DNA of 64,000 nt from an uncultured Fretibacterium sp. (GTDB lineage Bacteria > Synergistota > Synergistia > Synergistales > Aminobacteriaceae). The position numbers and the translations under genes are program-made. The DNA is taken from positions 26,043-90,042 of the forward strand of contig CAMGZM010000011.1 in NCBI GenBank assembly GCA_946183145.1. The letters run 5' to 3'. Shown here piece by piece: positions 44,039 through 53,525 of the stretch; position 1 is the stretch's first letter; the number at the start of each line of letters is the position of its first letter. The notes under the pieces were generated by a model. It did no database searches, was not told where the DNA came from, and was given only the letters and a program-made list of their open reading frames with translations.

Positions 44039-47000
44039 TTACTCTTCATCGTCGCTGTAATCGCTGCCATATTCGCCGGGGTTGGGAACGTTATACGCAA
44101 CAGCAGTCATGACAGGTATGAACACCATCGTAAGAATCGTGCTGACCGTAAGACCTCCCATAATCGTTACAGCCATAGGGCCGAACATGCTGTCCCAAAT
44201 CAGCGGAATCATTCCGAGCACTGTTGTAACTGCTGACATTGATACGGGCCTCAATCTGCTTACGCCTGTTTCAACGATTGCAAGATAGCGGTCTTTTCCT
44301 GAAGCGAAATCACTCGCAACCTGATCAAGAAGGACGATAGAGTTTTTAGCGAGCATTCCCACAAGGCTCAATATTCCCACGATTGAGAGGAAATCAAGCG
44401 GCTTGTGTGCCATGACGAGACCGATAACGACTCCGATTACGATTAACGGTATAGATCCGAAAATGATAAACGGCTGGCGGAATCCGTTGAACAGGAACAC
44501 CATTATCGTGAACATGAGTATCAAGCACGGCATGAATAATTTTGACATTCCGTTCATTGCGTCTTTCTGGCTTTCGTCCTCTCCTCCCCATTCAAACCTG
44601 TAACCGAACGGGAGCGGTATAGCCTCAACTTTCGCTCGTATTCTCTCCTGCATCTCTGAAACGTTGCTGCCTAGTGTTACATCACTTACGACTGAGAGGA
44701 CTCTCCTTCTGTTTCTCCGCATTATCACTTCATCTTCATATGACACTTCAAGGTCAGAAATCACCGAGCCTAAAGTTACAGCCCTTTTTGCTGACGGCGA
44801 CCACACGGGCAATGAGTTCAAATTTTCGATCTTGTTGCGCTCTTCAGGAATTAGGCTGAAAAGAATCGGAAGTGATTTGTTTTTGTCCCTGAATGCACCG
44901 ACAGTTACGCCTGTTGTGCCTGTGAGAATCGCATTGTTTATCATCGGGCGTGTAAGTCCTAAGCTCTGCATTCTGTCTTTGCGAATCTGAGGGCGGAAAA
45001 CCGTAACGCGGTCGTACCAGTCGAGTCTTACGCAGTTGTGTATAGGGTCTTGCTCCATGATTTCGCGTGCTTTTTCTGCGAGGCTTCGTAAAACGAGGGG
45101 ATCATCACCGTAAAATCTTGCCTCGATTACAGGGGCCATGCTCGCACCTTTTGAGAAGAGTTTGCACACTCCTATTACGCCGGGCATTTCCTCATCAATA
45201 ATCCGCTGAGTCTCTTGAAGAATTGCTTTCGGATCTCCGCCGGGTTTCACTTCTACAAGAAGCTCCGAGAATGAGTTATCACCATCAGGCGGGGAATATG
45301 TCAGCATGAAGCGCAAATTTCCGCCTCCGATTGTACTCGTAACGTTCTTTATGTCAGGGCGTTTTCTCAGGCGTTCGGAAAGTTTCTCTGTCATGTCCCT
45401 TTGAACGTTTATTGACGTTCCCTCGCGCTGCCACAAATCCGCAACGAAATACATTGCTGTTGACGACGGGAAAAATACCTTTTCGATGGACGTAATCAGA
45501 ACAACAGCAGAGAACGCGAACATGATTACGACAACAACGATTGTCATCATTCTGTAATGAAGGCAGAACTCAAGAAATGCCCTGTAAGCACGGAACAAAA
45601 AGCTGCCGTACGGGTCTCCTCCTGACTGTTTCGGGGGCTTAAGCATGAGATTTCCGATGACGGGAGTCGCAGTAATCGCAAAAAGCCAGCTCAGCATCAT
45701 AGATATTCCGACAACCTGAAGAAGACTCCGGCAAAATTCGCCCGTGCTGTCAGGTGATAATCCGATTGGCGCGAACGCAAGCACAGCGATAACAGTCCCG
45801 CCGAACATCGCCCACATTGACCCCGATACAGTGCTTGAGGCTGCATCTTCTGCGGATTGCCCGTTCTGGACTCCGACTAGCATTCCTTCTGTTACAACTA
45901 TAGCATTGTCGACTAATGAGCCTAACGCGATAATCATGGCCGCAAGTGAGACCTGCTGAAGGAAAATCCCCTGCTGATTCATCACAACGAGAGTCGCCGC
46001 AACCGTCAACAGAAGCACGATACCAATGATTAATCCGCTTCTCATTCCCATAAAGACAAGAAGGACTCCGACAACGATAACGAGCGATTCAATGAGGTTG
46101 ATTACGAAATCGTTTACGGACTTCACAACGCCGTCTGACTGCATATAGATCTGTGCAAGCTCCATACCTATCGGGCAGTCCTCTTCTAGCTCCTCAAGCC
46201 GTTTTTCTACAGCCTCACCCATAGTTACGACATTCCCGCCCGCAACCGTAGATATTCCGAGTGCTAAAGCTGGCTGGCCGTTGAAATACATCATCATAGT
46301 TTGCGGATTGACGTAATCACGGCGAATTTCTGCAACTTCCTTCAGCCTTATGAGATGACCTTCACCGCCGCCGATAACAGTCTCGCCAAAATCCTCAACG
46401 TTAAGCACTCCGCCTGTAGGATTTATTGTTACGTACTGTTCACCGTAAAAAGTTTTTCCCATAACCGAGAGTGAGTTTTGCTGATTGAGTATGTCAAAGA
46501 TTGTTGATGATGATATTCCCAATGAACGAAGCCGGGCTGATGAAAATTCAACGTAAACGGCTTCAGTCTGTTCACCGATGATGCTGACTTTTGCGACCTC
46601 AGGGACTAACACAAGCTCTTTCTTGAGGAAGTCCGCGTAATCGTATAATTCCCTCATCGTGTAGCCGTCGCCCGTTAGCGCGTAATACTGTCCGAAAACG
46701 TCCCCGAAATCGTTATTGATTATGACTGTGCAGCCTGAAGGGAGATTGACGAGAGCATCATTGACTTTCTGACGGAGAATGTTCCAGACTTGCGGAAGAT
46801 CGGCGGTTGTGTATTCGTCTTTGATGTCAACGTAAATTGTTGCTGAACCGGGAGAACAGCGGGTACGAATCTTCTTGATTTCCCCCATTGCCTGAATTGC
46901 GTCTTCCATTCTGCTGGCGGCTTCCTCTTCTGCCTCGTAAACTGTTGAGCCGGGATATAGGATTGTTACGACTGCTGTTTTGATTGTGAAGGCCGGGTCT

Positions 47001-47107
47001 TCAAGCTTGCCGATGCTGAAATAAGCAGATATTCCGCCGATAGAAATCAGAAGGCAAATGAAAAGTACAACGACAGTACGCTTTATGCTGGCGCGTGCAA
47101 TATCCAT
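44039..47107 (-). CDS. RND efflux transporter, AcrB/HAE family
   Basis: This 1022-residue protein has the RND layout of twelve membrane helices and two large periplasmic loops. The N-terminus has IKRTVVVLFICLLISIGG. The loop pattern PGSTVYEAEEEAASRMEDAI and the helix-4 region LAAMIIALGSLVDNAIVV, with the proton-relay acid, are typical. It uses the proton gradient to pump compounds from the periplasm or inner membrane. Its position facing the NRPS is suggestive of product export, but the pump and NRPS genes are convergent and not co-transcribed. Confidence 0.92.
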   Translation of the reverse strand: MDIARASIKRTVVVLFICLLISIGGISAYFSIGKLEDPAFTIKTAVVTILYPGSTVYEAEEEAASRMEDAIQAMGEIKKIRTRCSPGSATIYVDIKDEYTTADLPQVWNILRQKVNDALVNLPSGCTVIINNDFGDVFGQYYALTGDGYTMRELYDYADFLKKELVLVPEVAKVSIIGEQTEAVYVEFSSARLRSLGISSSTIFDILNQQNSLSVMGKTFYGEQYVTINPTGGVLNVEDFGETVIGGGEGHLIRLKEVAEIRRDYVNPQTMMMYFNGQPALALGISTVAGGNVVTMGEAVEKRLEELEEDCPIGMELAQIYMQSDGVVKSVNDFVINLIESLVIVVGVLLVFMGMRSGLIIGIVLLLTVAATLVVMNQQGIFLQQVSLAAMIIALGSLVDNAIVVTEGMLVGVQNGQSAEDAASSTVSGSMWAMFGGTVIAVLAFAPIGLSPDSTGEFCRSLLQVVGISMMLSWLFAITATPVIGNLMLKPPKQSGGDPYGSFLFRAYRAFLEFCLHYRMMTIVVVVIMFAFSAVVLITSIEKVFFPSSTAMYFVADLWQREGTSINVQRDMTEKLSERLRKRPDIKNVTSTIGGGNLRFMLTYSPPDGDNSFSELLVEVKPGGDPKAILQETQRIIDEEMPGVIGVCKLFSKGASMAPVIEARFYGDDPLVLRSLAEKAREIMEQDPIHNCVRLDWYDRVTVFRPQIRKDRMQSLGLTRPMINNAILTGTTGVTVGAFRDKNKSLPILFSLIPEERNKIENLNSLPVWSPSAKRAVTLGSVISDLEVSYEDEVIMRRNRRRVLSVVSDVTLGSNVSEMQERIRAKVEAIPLPFGYRFEWGGEDESQKDAMNGMSKLFMPCLILMFTIMVFLFNGFRQPFIIFGSIPLIVIGVVIGLVMAHKPLDFLSIVGILSLVGMLAKNSIVLLDQVASDFASGKDRYLAIVETGVSRLRPVSMSAVTTVLGMIPLIWDSMFGPMAVTIMGGLTVSTILTMVFIPVMTAVAYNVPNPGEYGSDYSDDEE

Positions 47108-47232
47108 GACAAAAAAATTCCTCTTTCTGACTGTAAACTGCTAAATTATCTGCGATTTTACCATACCCTGCAAGAAGACTCCCGCTTCTCCAAGTGAAGA
47201 GTGCTATAATTCTATGCGTTGAATAACTGGAA

Positions 47233-47395
47233 TAAGAGAAATTCCGACAACGTGAAGTAAAAATGAAACTTGTACCTATGGGACGTAGGGAAGTTACGCC
47301 TTTAGAGAGGGCATAAGACACGCTGATGAAAATCATAATGCAGCCTCGTTGAATTAGGAAGCCTCCAAAACCGTAAGGGGAGGTAGTTCATCATA
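47233..47395 (+). mobile_element. Decayed IS605-type right end with a tnpB 3' fragment
   Basis: The 351-base gap 47108-47458 holds no intact gene. On the + strand, after TAA 47233-47235, codons read EKFRQREVKMKLVPMGRREV then TPLERA and stop, a typical TnpB C-terminus. It is followed by a hairpin-bearing stretch (GCCTCC...GGGGAGG, then TAGTTCATCA) typical of IS200/IS605 right ends, where the omega-RNA scaffold lies. No upstream tnpB or left end remains. A TATAAT at 47207-47212 lies just upstream and could drive transcription of this relic. Confidence 0.65.
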
Positions 47396-47419
47396 ACGCG
47401 CAAGAAATTCACAAAAAAA

Positions 47420-47438
47420 CCTCCCCTTAAAGAGGAGG
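47420..47438 (-). terminator. Terminator of the Synergist-CTERM protein gene
   Basis: CCTCC (47420-47424) pairs with GGAGG (47434-47438). On the - strand it is followed by seven T. It lies 21 bases after the gene's stop. Confidence 0.65.
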
Positions 47439-47458
47439 CTTTATCATTTTTCAGCAGA

Positions 47459-50400
47459 TTAGCTTTTTCTTCTGAAGGCCATAATACCGCCAATCAATAA
47501 CGCAATTGTTACCCAGTCAAACCCGGCATTGCATCCGCTTTTTGACGAAAGTATAGTTATGTCGCTGTTGCCGCCGTTGCCTGTTGTGCTGTCGTTGTCA
47601 TCTATGATGCTTGGGCTGTTTTCTGTGTCGAATTTCAGGACTCCCGCGTCTGTCCATTCGTCGCCGTAATCGGAGTTCTGAACGGTTATCCCGTATTCGC
47701 CTTTTGGCGTGTAACCTGCGATTGAGCTTACTGTGATATATATTGCTTTGCCATAATCGTCCGGAGCTGATTCGTCCTCGCTGACAGTCTCAAGGGTAAT
47801 GTCAAGATAATTCATGTCATCTGATGTTGAGATTGTCCCATTGAGTTTTACGCCTGAAATCTTCCAGAAGACAGACTCATCCGCGCTCAGGGTGTAAATT
47901 TCTCCCGTTGAGCTTGAAACAATATCAGAGGGAATCGCATCAAGAGTGAATGAAGGATCTTCACCCGCGTAAAATTCATCAACAGCTTGTATTTCCTCAT
48001 CAGTCAGAGAGATTATCCCGAACGCCGCCGAACTTGCCGCCGCTGTTATCTCTTCTTCTGAAGCTGACAGTTCCGACGGCGAGAAAGTGAATGTAACCTG
48101 ATTATTTCCGTTGAACAGCGCAATATCGCTAAGCATGAACACATCAGCTATATCACTGCTTGCGAGGCCATTCAAATCAACAATTGTATTGAGACCTGCA
48201 TTCGGAATCTTCTGCTTTCCTGAAGGTGTCAGCAAGTACCCGCCAAACAAGGCATAGGGATTTGACGGCCCGGAGTAACTGAAGTTAGCCGTTACTGTTA
48301 CGAAAGAATCATCTCTGTGCGAATTTATGTACGCGGCCATGTCGTTTATCGTGTTGTTATTGCCGTCCGTGAAATACAGCGTAGAAATCTGCGGTTCATC
48401 AGCCGCCGCGCTGAATATTCCCGTGCTGCTTGCTGTAACAGCTCCGTTGCCTGCTATGCTGGAATCATCCGCGTTATAGACGTAGAACGGGTAAAATCCC
48501 GTGTTGTTCCCACCGTAATCGCTGATTATGCCTTCTGCGCTGCAGCGTTCCTCGTGAACTTCATCGAGATTATGGCCGGGGTCAATCTCAACGTAGAAAT
48601 AATACTGCTTGTTTGCCGTGAGATTCGGTGTCCATTCAAATACGGCCGTTCCCTTGTTGTTGTTCTTGTCGTTCATCCATTTTCCGAGGCTTAATGCTGT
48701 TGTGCCGATTGCGGTCTTTGCAGCTGTCATTGAATTATCCTCCGTATACGAAAGACGGACGGTGAAATTTCCTGTGTCTACGAAACTCGCATTGTACAGA
48801 GGAACACGAATCTCATATTTCAGCCCGTTCACAAGCCTGTTGTCAGACAAGAACGCAAAATCAGGAACGTAGAATCTTATTCCCCTGATTCTTGTCGCTG
48901 ATTTCTCGTTTATGTTGGCTGTAAAGTCATTGCCATTCTTGTTGAACTTCATCGGAAGGAGCAGAGCGGGATCGGGTTTCTTCTGATATATGCTGTTAGT
49001 GTCCCACAATTTATCGTAATTCGTGCTTGTGAGTTCTACAGCAGTGCCAAGAGTCATGGCTCCTTCTTTTGCGACAAATGGCTGTATCTTGACCGTATGA
49101 CCTGCTGCGTGCTGTGAGAAAAGATCCGATCTCCCCTGCAAGTTGAAGCTGATTCCCTCGGATTTGCTGTATTCTTTCGTGAAGGTCTTGGGGTTGTCAG
49201 TGTCAGGAAGATTCACGGGCGAGGCTTTGTCCCCGTTAATGAGCCTGTCAATTCCTGAAGTTACAACAGTGAATGTGCTGGGTGTAACTTTCTTTTCGGT
49301 GTGCTGCATGTTGCTTGTAGCCTGCTCGAATTTCATTGTCGTGAGGTCTGTCGTTCCGCTGCTGAATGCCCATGTGTTTACGCCCGCGAGGAGTCCGGCA
49401 TCGTTATAGCCTTCAACATCTCCGATCTGCGGAGGATATGAGAAGAAATTTCCTTCCTCGTGAAGCGGCTGATAAAGCGTATCACTTGCAGAGTTCGACG
49501 TGTTGAGCTGTGAATTTTCGCTCATCGTGAACGTAACAAAGAGCTGTTTTTCACCGTTAAGATTTTTGGGAGTTTCTGTTACTGAGTCGATTCTTGAGCC
49601 TAAAGTCATCCACATAGGAAGCGGCTTTGTCATCACAGGATAACGCCATAAATGCCGCGGCGTATCCGTGAAAAGTATTGCGTCATGTGTTGTTGCGATT
49701 ATGTTCTTGTCGATTGTTGTCGTTTTCGTTTCCGAGTTTGTGCGCTGGTCAACCGATTCTATCTTGTCCGTGAAGAACTGCACTGCGTCATTCAGCCATC
49801 CTAACGGGCTTTCGGGGATTCCCTGCTCAAACTGGTCTTTAGGAGTCATTCCGCCCGTCGCAATTCCTGTCGCAATATCACTCGCTGATGATGTGAGCAT
49901 TGCTATGCCCTGTACTTTTTCCCAGATTTTTCCGTCTGCTTTCGGGTCAATCGCGAGCATTGTCTCAACTGACTGACTCAAATCCTGCTTCACGGTGTTT
50001 GTCGTGGAGTCAACTGTTGATTTTCCGTATGAGACCTTCATAGCACCGTCGCCGCCGTCGCTGAACGTGAAATTTACGGGCTGTGCTGAAAGTGCCGAGC
50101 CGTCCGCGCTCACTGTGTCAACGTGATACGGTATTGCGTTGAGGACAGCTACATAGCTTCTTGCGGACTTCTTGCGGATATGAACGGGCTTGTCGAGTTC
50201 GACTCCCTCACTTGCAATATCAGCAGCAACGAGTCCCCGGAATGTTTCCTGCCCGGCGGAACTTGAAGCCGCTTTATCCTTCACCGCTAATTTTCCGTCC
50301 TCGAAACCGTCAAATTGTTTGCTGGCGTTCAATTTCGACTTGAAGATTGTTACGCAGTCATTTCCGTCTCTGTCCCTCCACGCAATCGCAATATCATCAA

Positions 50401-52213
50401 CAGTCTTGAATGTTCCGATTTTGCCCGTGAAAGGCCCTGCCGCTATCGACAGCATACGGGGAGCATACATATATGTTACGCTGTCGGGATTTGTCCCCTC
50501 GTTTTTGTTGTCTCCTGTGTGAACTGAGTCATACCATATGTATCTGTACTCTAAGAAGGGCTGATCTCCGAGAAGTTTTGCTGTTTTGTCCTGAGCAAGG
50601 TTATACAGTGTGCCGTAATTATAGTTGTTTTCACCGCTCTGTCCTCCGCCCTTAACGTGCGCGTCATCATGAACGGGCTTTATTGATCCCCTGCTGAATG
50701 TCCACACAGCAAGGTGAGGATAAGCGTAAAAATCATCCCATCTTAATTTATATGCCTTAATTTTTGCGTCCCATTTCTTATGGTGAACATATCCGAGAAG
50801 AAGTGTTGCAATTTCGTCCTTGCCATCGCCGTCGAGGTCAGCAGCTGTTGCCCGCAGTCCGACAAAACCTGAAACCCATGCTTCGGGAAGGTCATCATAC
50901 CAAGCATCTTGAAGCCTCTCGCTGTGGTAGTCTTTAGCGGTTTCTGCGCTGTCAAAATTACCGTTTGCGGCGTTCCACTGATAGACTTTGCAGTTCACAT
51001 CACCGACCATAGGGCCTTCGCGCCAGCCTTTATCGTTCTTGAGGGCAGTAGCTCTCCACGGCCTTTTGTAGAGTACTGCGATTTCCTTCCTGCCGTCCCC
51101 GTCAAAATCTCCTGCGGCCATGTCTGCAACACGCTGTTCCTCCAAAGAACCGCTCCACAAGTTAGAGGAGTAAACCTGCATTCCGCTCGCATCGCCCAGA
51201 GATCTCAGCGTCAATTTTCCGTCCGAGTAAGTCAGTCTGTAAACAAAAAGTCTGATTTCCTCCCTAGAGTGAATCATCACGGCTAATTCGTTGTCGTATT
51301 TGTCGCCGTCAAAATCCCCGACTGCTGTTGAGACAATATACGGTTTTCCCCTGAAAGGTGTCTCATGTGTCAGCGCGGTCAAAGGCTCCTGAGTCATTGT
51401 GCCGTTCTTATCAGCACTGATGGCGAAAAATTCGAGCCGTACTTCATTGTTGAGGTCGTCAGAATAATAATAATCCCGGCGCATATTTAAGAAACTACGA
51501 TACCTTATCTTGTTTGCCCTTGAGACACCTGAAGCAGCGATGAAAATTTCTCGGCCATATCCCTTGACGGACATAACTCCTGTTCCGTATACCTCGCAGA
51601 TATGGATGTCGGCATTTGAAAACTTCTGCGGTGTATATGTGCCAAAATCCGAAATGCTTACCAGATTAACGAGCTTTTCAGGTGTTATGCCTGTCGTATT
51701 TGCGTCTCGTGTGTTGGATAACGTTTTGAAGTAATACTTGAGGCTGCCGTTAGGGGCTATGTTGTGGAACATCAAAGCTCTTTTGCCGTTGTAGAGTCTG
51801 CGGGACACAGCAGGGCGGAAAAACTTAGGCTCGCCTTGATACAGATAATCACGGAACGTGTTATTTCTATCGAAAACCCATTTAGGCTTCAATTCATACT
51901 TGCTGACGGCGGGCGTTGTTGAATCCGGGTATGTCGTGAAAATCTTCCGCGCGCTTGAGGCTGTACCGTCCGCACCGAAAATTGAGGCGTAAACGTCTGC
52001 GTATGTGTTGTCCTGAAAATCTCCGCCCCTTATGGTGATTAGTCCCTTCTTGGGGATTGAGAGTTCTCCGCCGTTCACTTGCTTCACAATATCGTCAACG
52101 TTCCCGATTGCCTGTCCGCCTATTGTCTGTGCGGCCTGTGAAATCCCTCCGGGCTGAAGAACTGCCGACAATGCAAAAATCAACAATGAAATTTTCACGC
52201 TAATTTTGTGCAT
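47459..52213 (-). CDS. Giant exported FG-GAP/VCBS repeat protein with Synergist-CTERM signal
   Basis: This 1584-residue protein has a signal peptide (ISLLIFALSAVLQPGGISQA). Three calcium-binding FG-GAP/VCBS-type repeats are clear: GDFDGDKYDNELAVM (about residue 300), GDFDGDGRKEIAVLY (about 370) and DLDGDGKDEIATLLLG (about 459). Around residues 1140-1220 a CARDB-like beta domain is suggested (FTVRLSYTEDNS and VEIDPGHNLDEVHEE). The C-terminus is SGCNAGFDWVTIALLIGG followed by MAFRRKS, which fits the Synergist-CTERM sorting signal: a Cys/Gly motif, helix and basic end. It is likely cleaved and attached to the cell surface. Its role may be adhesion or binding; no enzyme motif is seen. Confidence 0.85.
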   Translation of the reverse strand: MHKISVKISLLIFALSAVLQPGGISQAAQTIGGQAIGNVDDIVKQVNGGELSIPKKGLITIRGGDFQDNTYADVYASIFGADGTASSARKIFTTYPDSTTPAVSKYELKPKWVFDRNNTFRDYLYQGEPKFFRPAVSRRLYNGKRALMFHNIAPNGSLKYYFKTLSNTRDANTTGITPEKLVNLVSISDFGTYTPQKFSNADIHICEVYGTGVMSVKGYGREIFIAASGVSRANKIRYRSFLNMRRDYYYSDDLNNEVRLEFFAISADKNGTMTQEPLTALTHETPFRGKPYIVSTAVGDFDGDKYDNELAVMIHSREEIRLFVYRLTYSDGKLTLRSLGDASGMQVYSSNLWSGSLEEQRVADMAAGDFDGDGRKEIAVLYKRPWRATALKNDKGWREGPMVGDVNCKVYQWNAANGNFDSAETAKDYHSERLQDAWYDDLPEAWVSGFVGLRATAADLDGDGKDEIATLLLGYVHHKKWDAKIKAYKLRWDDFYAYPHLAVWTFSRGSIKPVHDDAHVKGGGQSGENNYNYGTLYNLAQDKTAKLLGDQPFLEYRYIWYDSVHTGDNKNEGTNPDSVTYMYAPRMLSIAAGPFTGKIGTFKTVDDIAIAWRDRDGNDCVTIFKSKLNASKQFDGFEDGKLAVKDKAASSSAGQETFRGLVAADIASEGVELDKPVHIRKKSARSYVAVLNAIPYHVDTVSADGSALSAQPVNFTFSDGGDGAMKVSYGKSTVDSTTNTVKQDLSQSVETMLAIDPKADGKIWEKVQGIAMLTSSASDIATGIATGGMTPKDQFEQGIPESPLGWLNDAVQFFTDKIESVDQRTNSETKTTTIDKNIIATTHDAILFTDTPRHLWRYPVMTKPLPMWMTLGSRIDSVTETPKNLNGEKQLFVTFTMSENSQLNTSNSASDTLYQPLHEEGNFFSYPPQIGDVEGYNDAGLLAGVNTWAFSSGTTDLTTMKFEQATSNMQHTEKKVTPSTFTVVTSGIDRLINGDKASPVNLPDTDNPKTFTKEYSKSEGISFNLQGRSDLFSQHAAGHTVKIQPFVAKEGAMTLGTAVELTSTNYDKLWDTNSIYQKKPDPALLLPMKFNKNGNDFTANINEKSATRIRGIRFYVPDFAFLSDNRLVNGLKYEIRVPLYNASFVDTGNFTVRLSYTEDNSMTAAKTAIGTTALSLGKWMNDKNNNKGTAVFEWTPNLTANKQYYFYVEIDPGHNLDEVHEERCSAEGIISDYGGNNTGFYPFYVYNADDSSIAGNGAVTASSTGIFSAAADEPQISTLYFTDGNNNTINDMAAYINSHRDDSFVTVTANFSYSGPSNPYALFGGYLLTPSGKQKIPNAGLNTIVDLNGLASSDIADVFMLSDIALFNGNNQVTFTFSPSELSASEEEITAAASSAAFGIISLTDEEIQAVDEFYAGEDPSFTLDAIPSDIVSSSTGEIYTLSADESVFWKISGVKLNGTISTSDDMNYLDITLETVSEDESAPDDYGKAIYITVSSIAGYTPKGEYGITVQNSDYGDEWTDAGVLKFDTENSPSIIDDNDSTTGNGGNSDITILSSKSGCNAGFDWVTIALLIGGIMAFRRKS

Positions 52214-52347
52214 GAAATTGATACCTCCGACACAAAAAATTTTTCTTCAGCAAAAATTATACAGTACGTTATAGGTCAGTCAAAAAATTTTAGTAACTGT
52301 GAATTAGAGTCTGTGATGTGATGAAAAGGATTACCGTAAAAAATAAT

Positions 52348-52379
52348 GCCGCCTGACTCGTGATGGAAAATCAGACGGC
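52348..52379 (-). terminator. Terminator of the DUF3089 lipoprotein gene
   Basis: GCCGCCTGA (52348-52356) pairs with TCAGACGGC (52371-52379), with one mismatch. On the - strand it is followed by ATTATTTTTT. Confidence 0.65.
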
Positions 52380-52405
52380 TTAATGTGATTGTCGTATTGA
52401 TTGTG

Positions 52406-53416
52406 CTACTTGCTGGCCTTGTAAGCTGCGACTCGTTTTGCGACGTTGGCTTTGATGTTGCTGTAGTAGTACGTGTAATCGTTATCGTGTCTTACGTCCG
52501 GCCCGAAATATTCCAGTGTGATTCTTGCGGCTTCTTCCGGCATTGGGTCGGCTTTTGCGTTCGTTACCACAACACCGCGTGCAAGATTTATTTGCGCGTC
52601 TGCTCCTATGTCAGCGATTACGTGTTCTCCCTTTTCGTTCACAATGAGCGAGCCTAAATTTTCGCTTGCTGGTGCGTAAGTCTCATCGAGCTTCCAGTTC
52701 AATGGGTTAATGCTGATTGCCCCCGGAAGTACTACAATATTCGAGGCGTTTTGCTTTACGTTCATTGAGCCTTCTGTGTTCCAGCTGATGATAACTCCCG
52801 TGTCAGTCTCACCTGTCGCAAACTTCAAATGCGGGAAATTTTTCAGGTCATCTCTTGTTACTGAGTATCCTATGACGTAAGCGGCGATCATTCGTTTGTA
52901 GTAATCGGGATGTTCAGCAAAATATTTTTTGAGAACGAGTCGTACGAGTGCTGACCCTTGGCTGTGTCCTGCGATGATGAACGGCCTTCCGTTGTTGCAG
53001 TTAGTGAAGTAGTAATCAAGCGCGGCTGTTATGTCGCTGTAGGGTAGACTCGAAATTGCTGCGTCAATATCGCCAGTCTCAAGCCAGGATTTTTTCATGA
53101 CTATCATTCCCGCCTGACGGTAATACGGCATGAATATATTTGTGCATTCCTCGAACACAGTTGCGTGAACTAAATATTCTTCCGGATACCGCGCTAACAT
53201 TTCTTCATTGTCGAGCGGAGCATATTCGGGTGACTCTTCCTTCAAGCTGTCAAAGACGTAGGACGTTGAGTTAATGTAGAACGTATCAGCGTCCTTTGTG
53301 ATTTCCGGGAACTTGTACCAGTTTTTCTTCTGTGAATAGTCGGGAGCATTCTCCGCGCAAGCCGTGAGCGTGAAGGCCATGACAGCAATCACAGCCAATG
53401 CAAAAACTTTCTTCAA
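52406..53416 (-). CDS. DUF3089-type alpha/beta hydrolase lipoprotein
   Basis: This 336-residue protein has a lipoprotein signal with lipobox LTAC. The segment SLPYSDITAALDYYFTNCNNG followed by RPFIIAGHSQGSALV, with the nucleophile Ser in GHSQGS, matches DUF3089 hydrolases. The later AYVIGYSVTRDD also fits. It is probably a membrane-anchored esterase of unknown substrate. It has its own promoter, and its leader resembles that of the esterase gene at 58206..59879. Confidence 0.82.
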   Translation of the reverse strand: MKKVFALAVIAVMAFTLTACAENAPDYSQKKNWYKFPEITKDADTFYINSTSYVFDSLKEESPEYAPLDNEEMLARYPEEYLVHATVFEECTNIFMPYYRQAGMIVMKKSWLETGDIDAAISSLPYSDITAALDYYFTNCNNGRPFIIAGHSQGSALVRLVLKKYFAEHPDYYKRMIAAYVIGYSVTRDDLKNFPHLKFATGETDTGVIISWNTEGSMNVKQNASNIVVLPGAISINPLNWKLDETYAPASENLGSLIVNEKGEHVIADIGADAQINLARGVVVTNAKADPMPEEAARITLEYFGPDVRHDNDYTYYYSNIKANVAKRVAAYKASK

Positions 53417-53451
53417 TTTCTGTATTTCCTTTCTGTGAAAAGATTGATGTG

Positions 53452-53480
53452 ATTATAGATTGTGCGCTTGTAAAATGCAA
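53452..53480 (-). promoter_or_regulatory. Promoter of the DUF3089 lipoprotein gene
   Basis: On the - strand, TTGCAT (53480-53475) and TATAAT (53457-53452) are spaced 17 bases apart, an optimal arrangement. The stretch from TATAAT to the ribosome site AGAAAGGAAATA is also seen, slightly changed, before the esterase at 59879. Confidence 0.6.
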
Positions 53481-53488
53481 AAAAAATA

Positions 53489-53509
53489 CCCCCTCAGTCT
53501 TGGAGGAGG
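53489..53509 (-). terminator. Terminator of the choloylglycine-hydrolase-like gene
   Basis: CCCCCTC (53489-53495) pairs with GAGGAGG (53503-53509), with one mismatch. On the - strand it is followed by a run of eight T after TA. Confidence 0.6.
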
Positions 53510-53525
53510 CATTGAATGAAATTCG

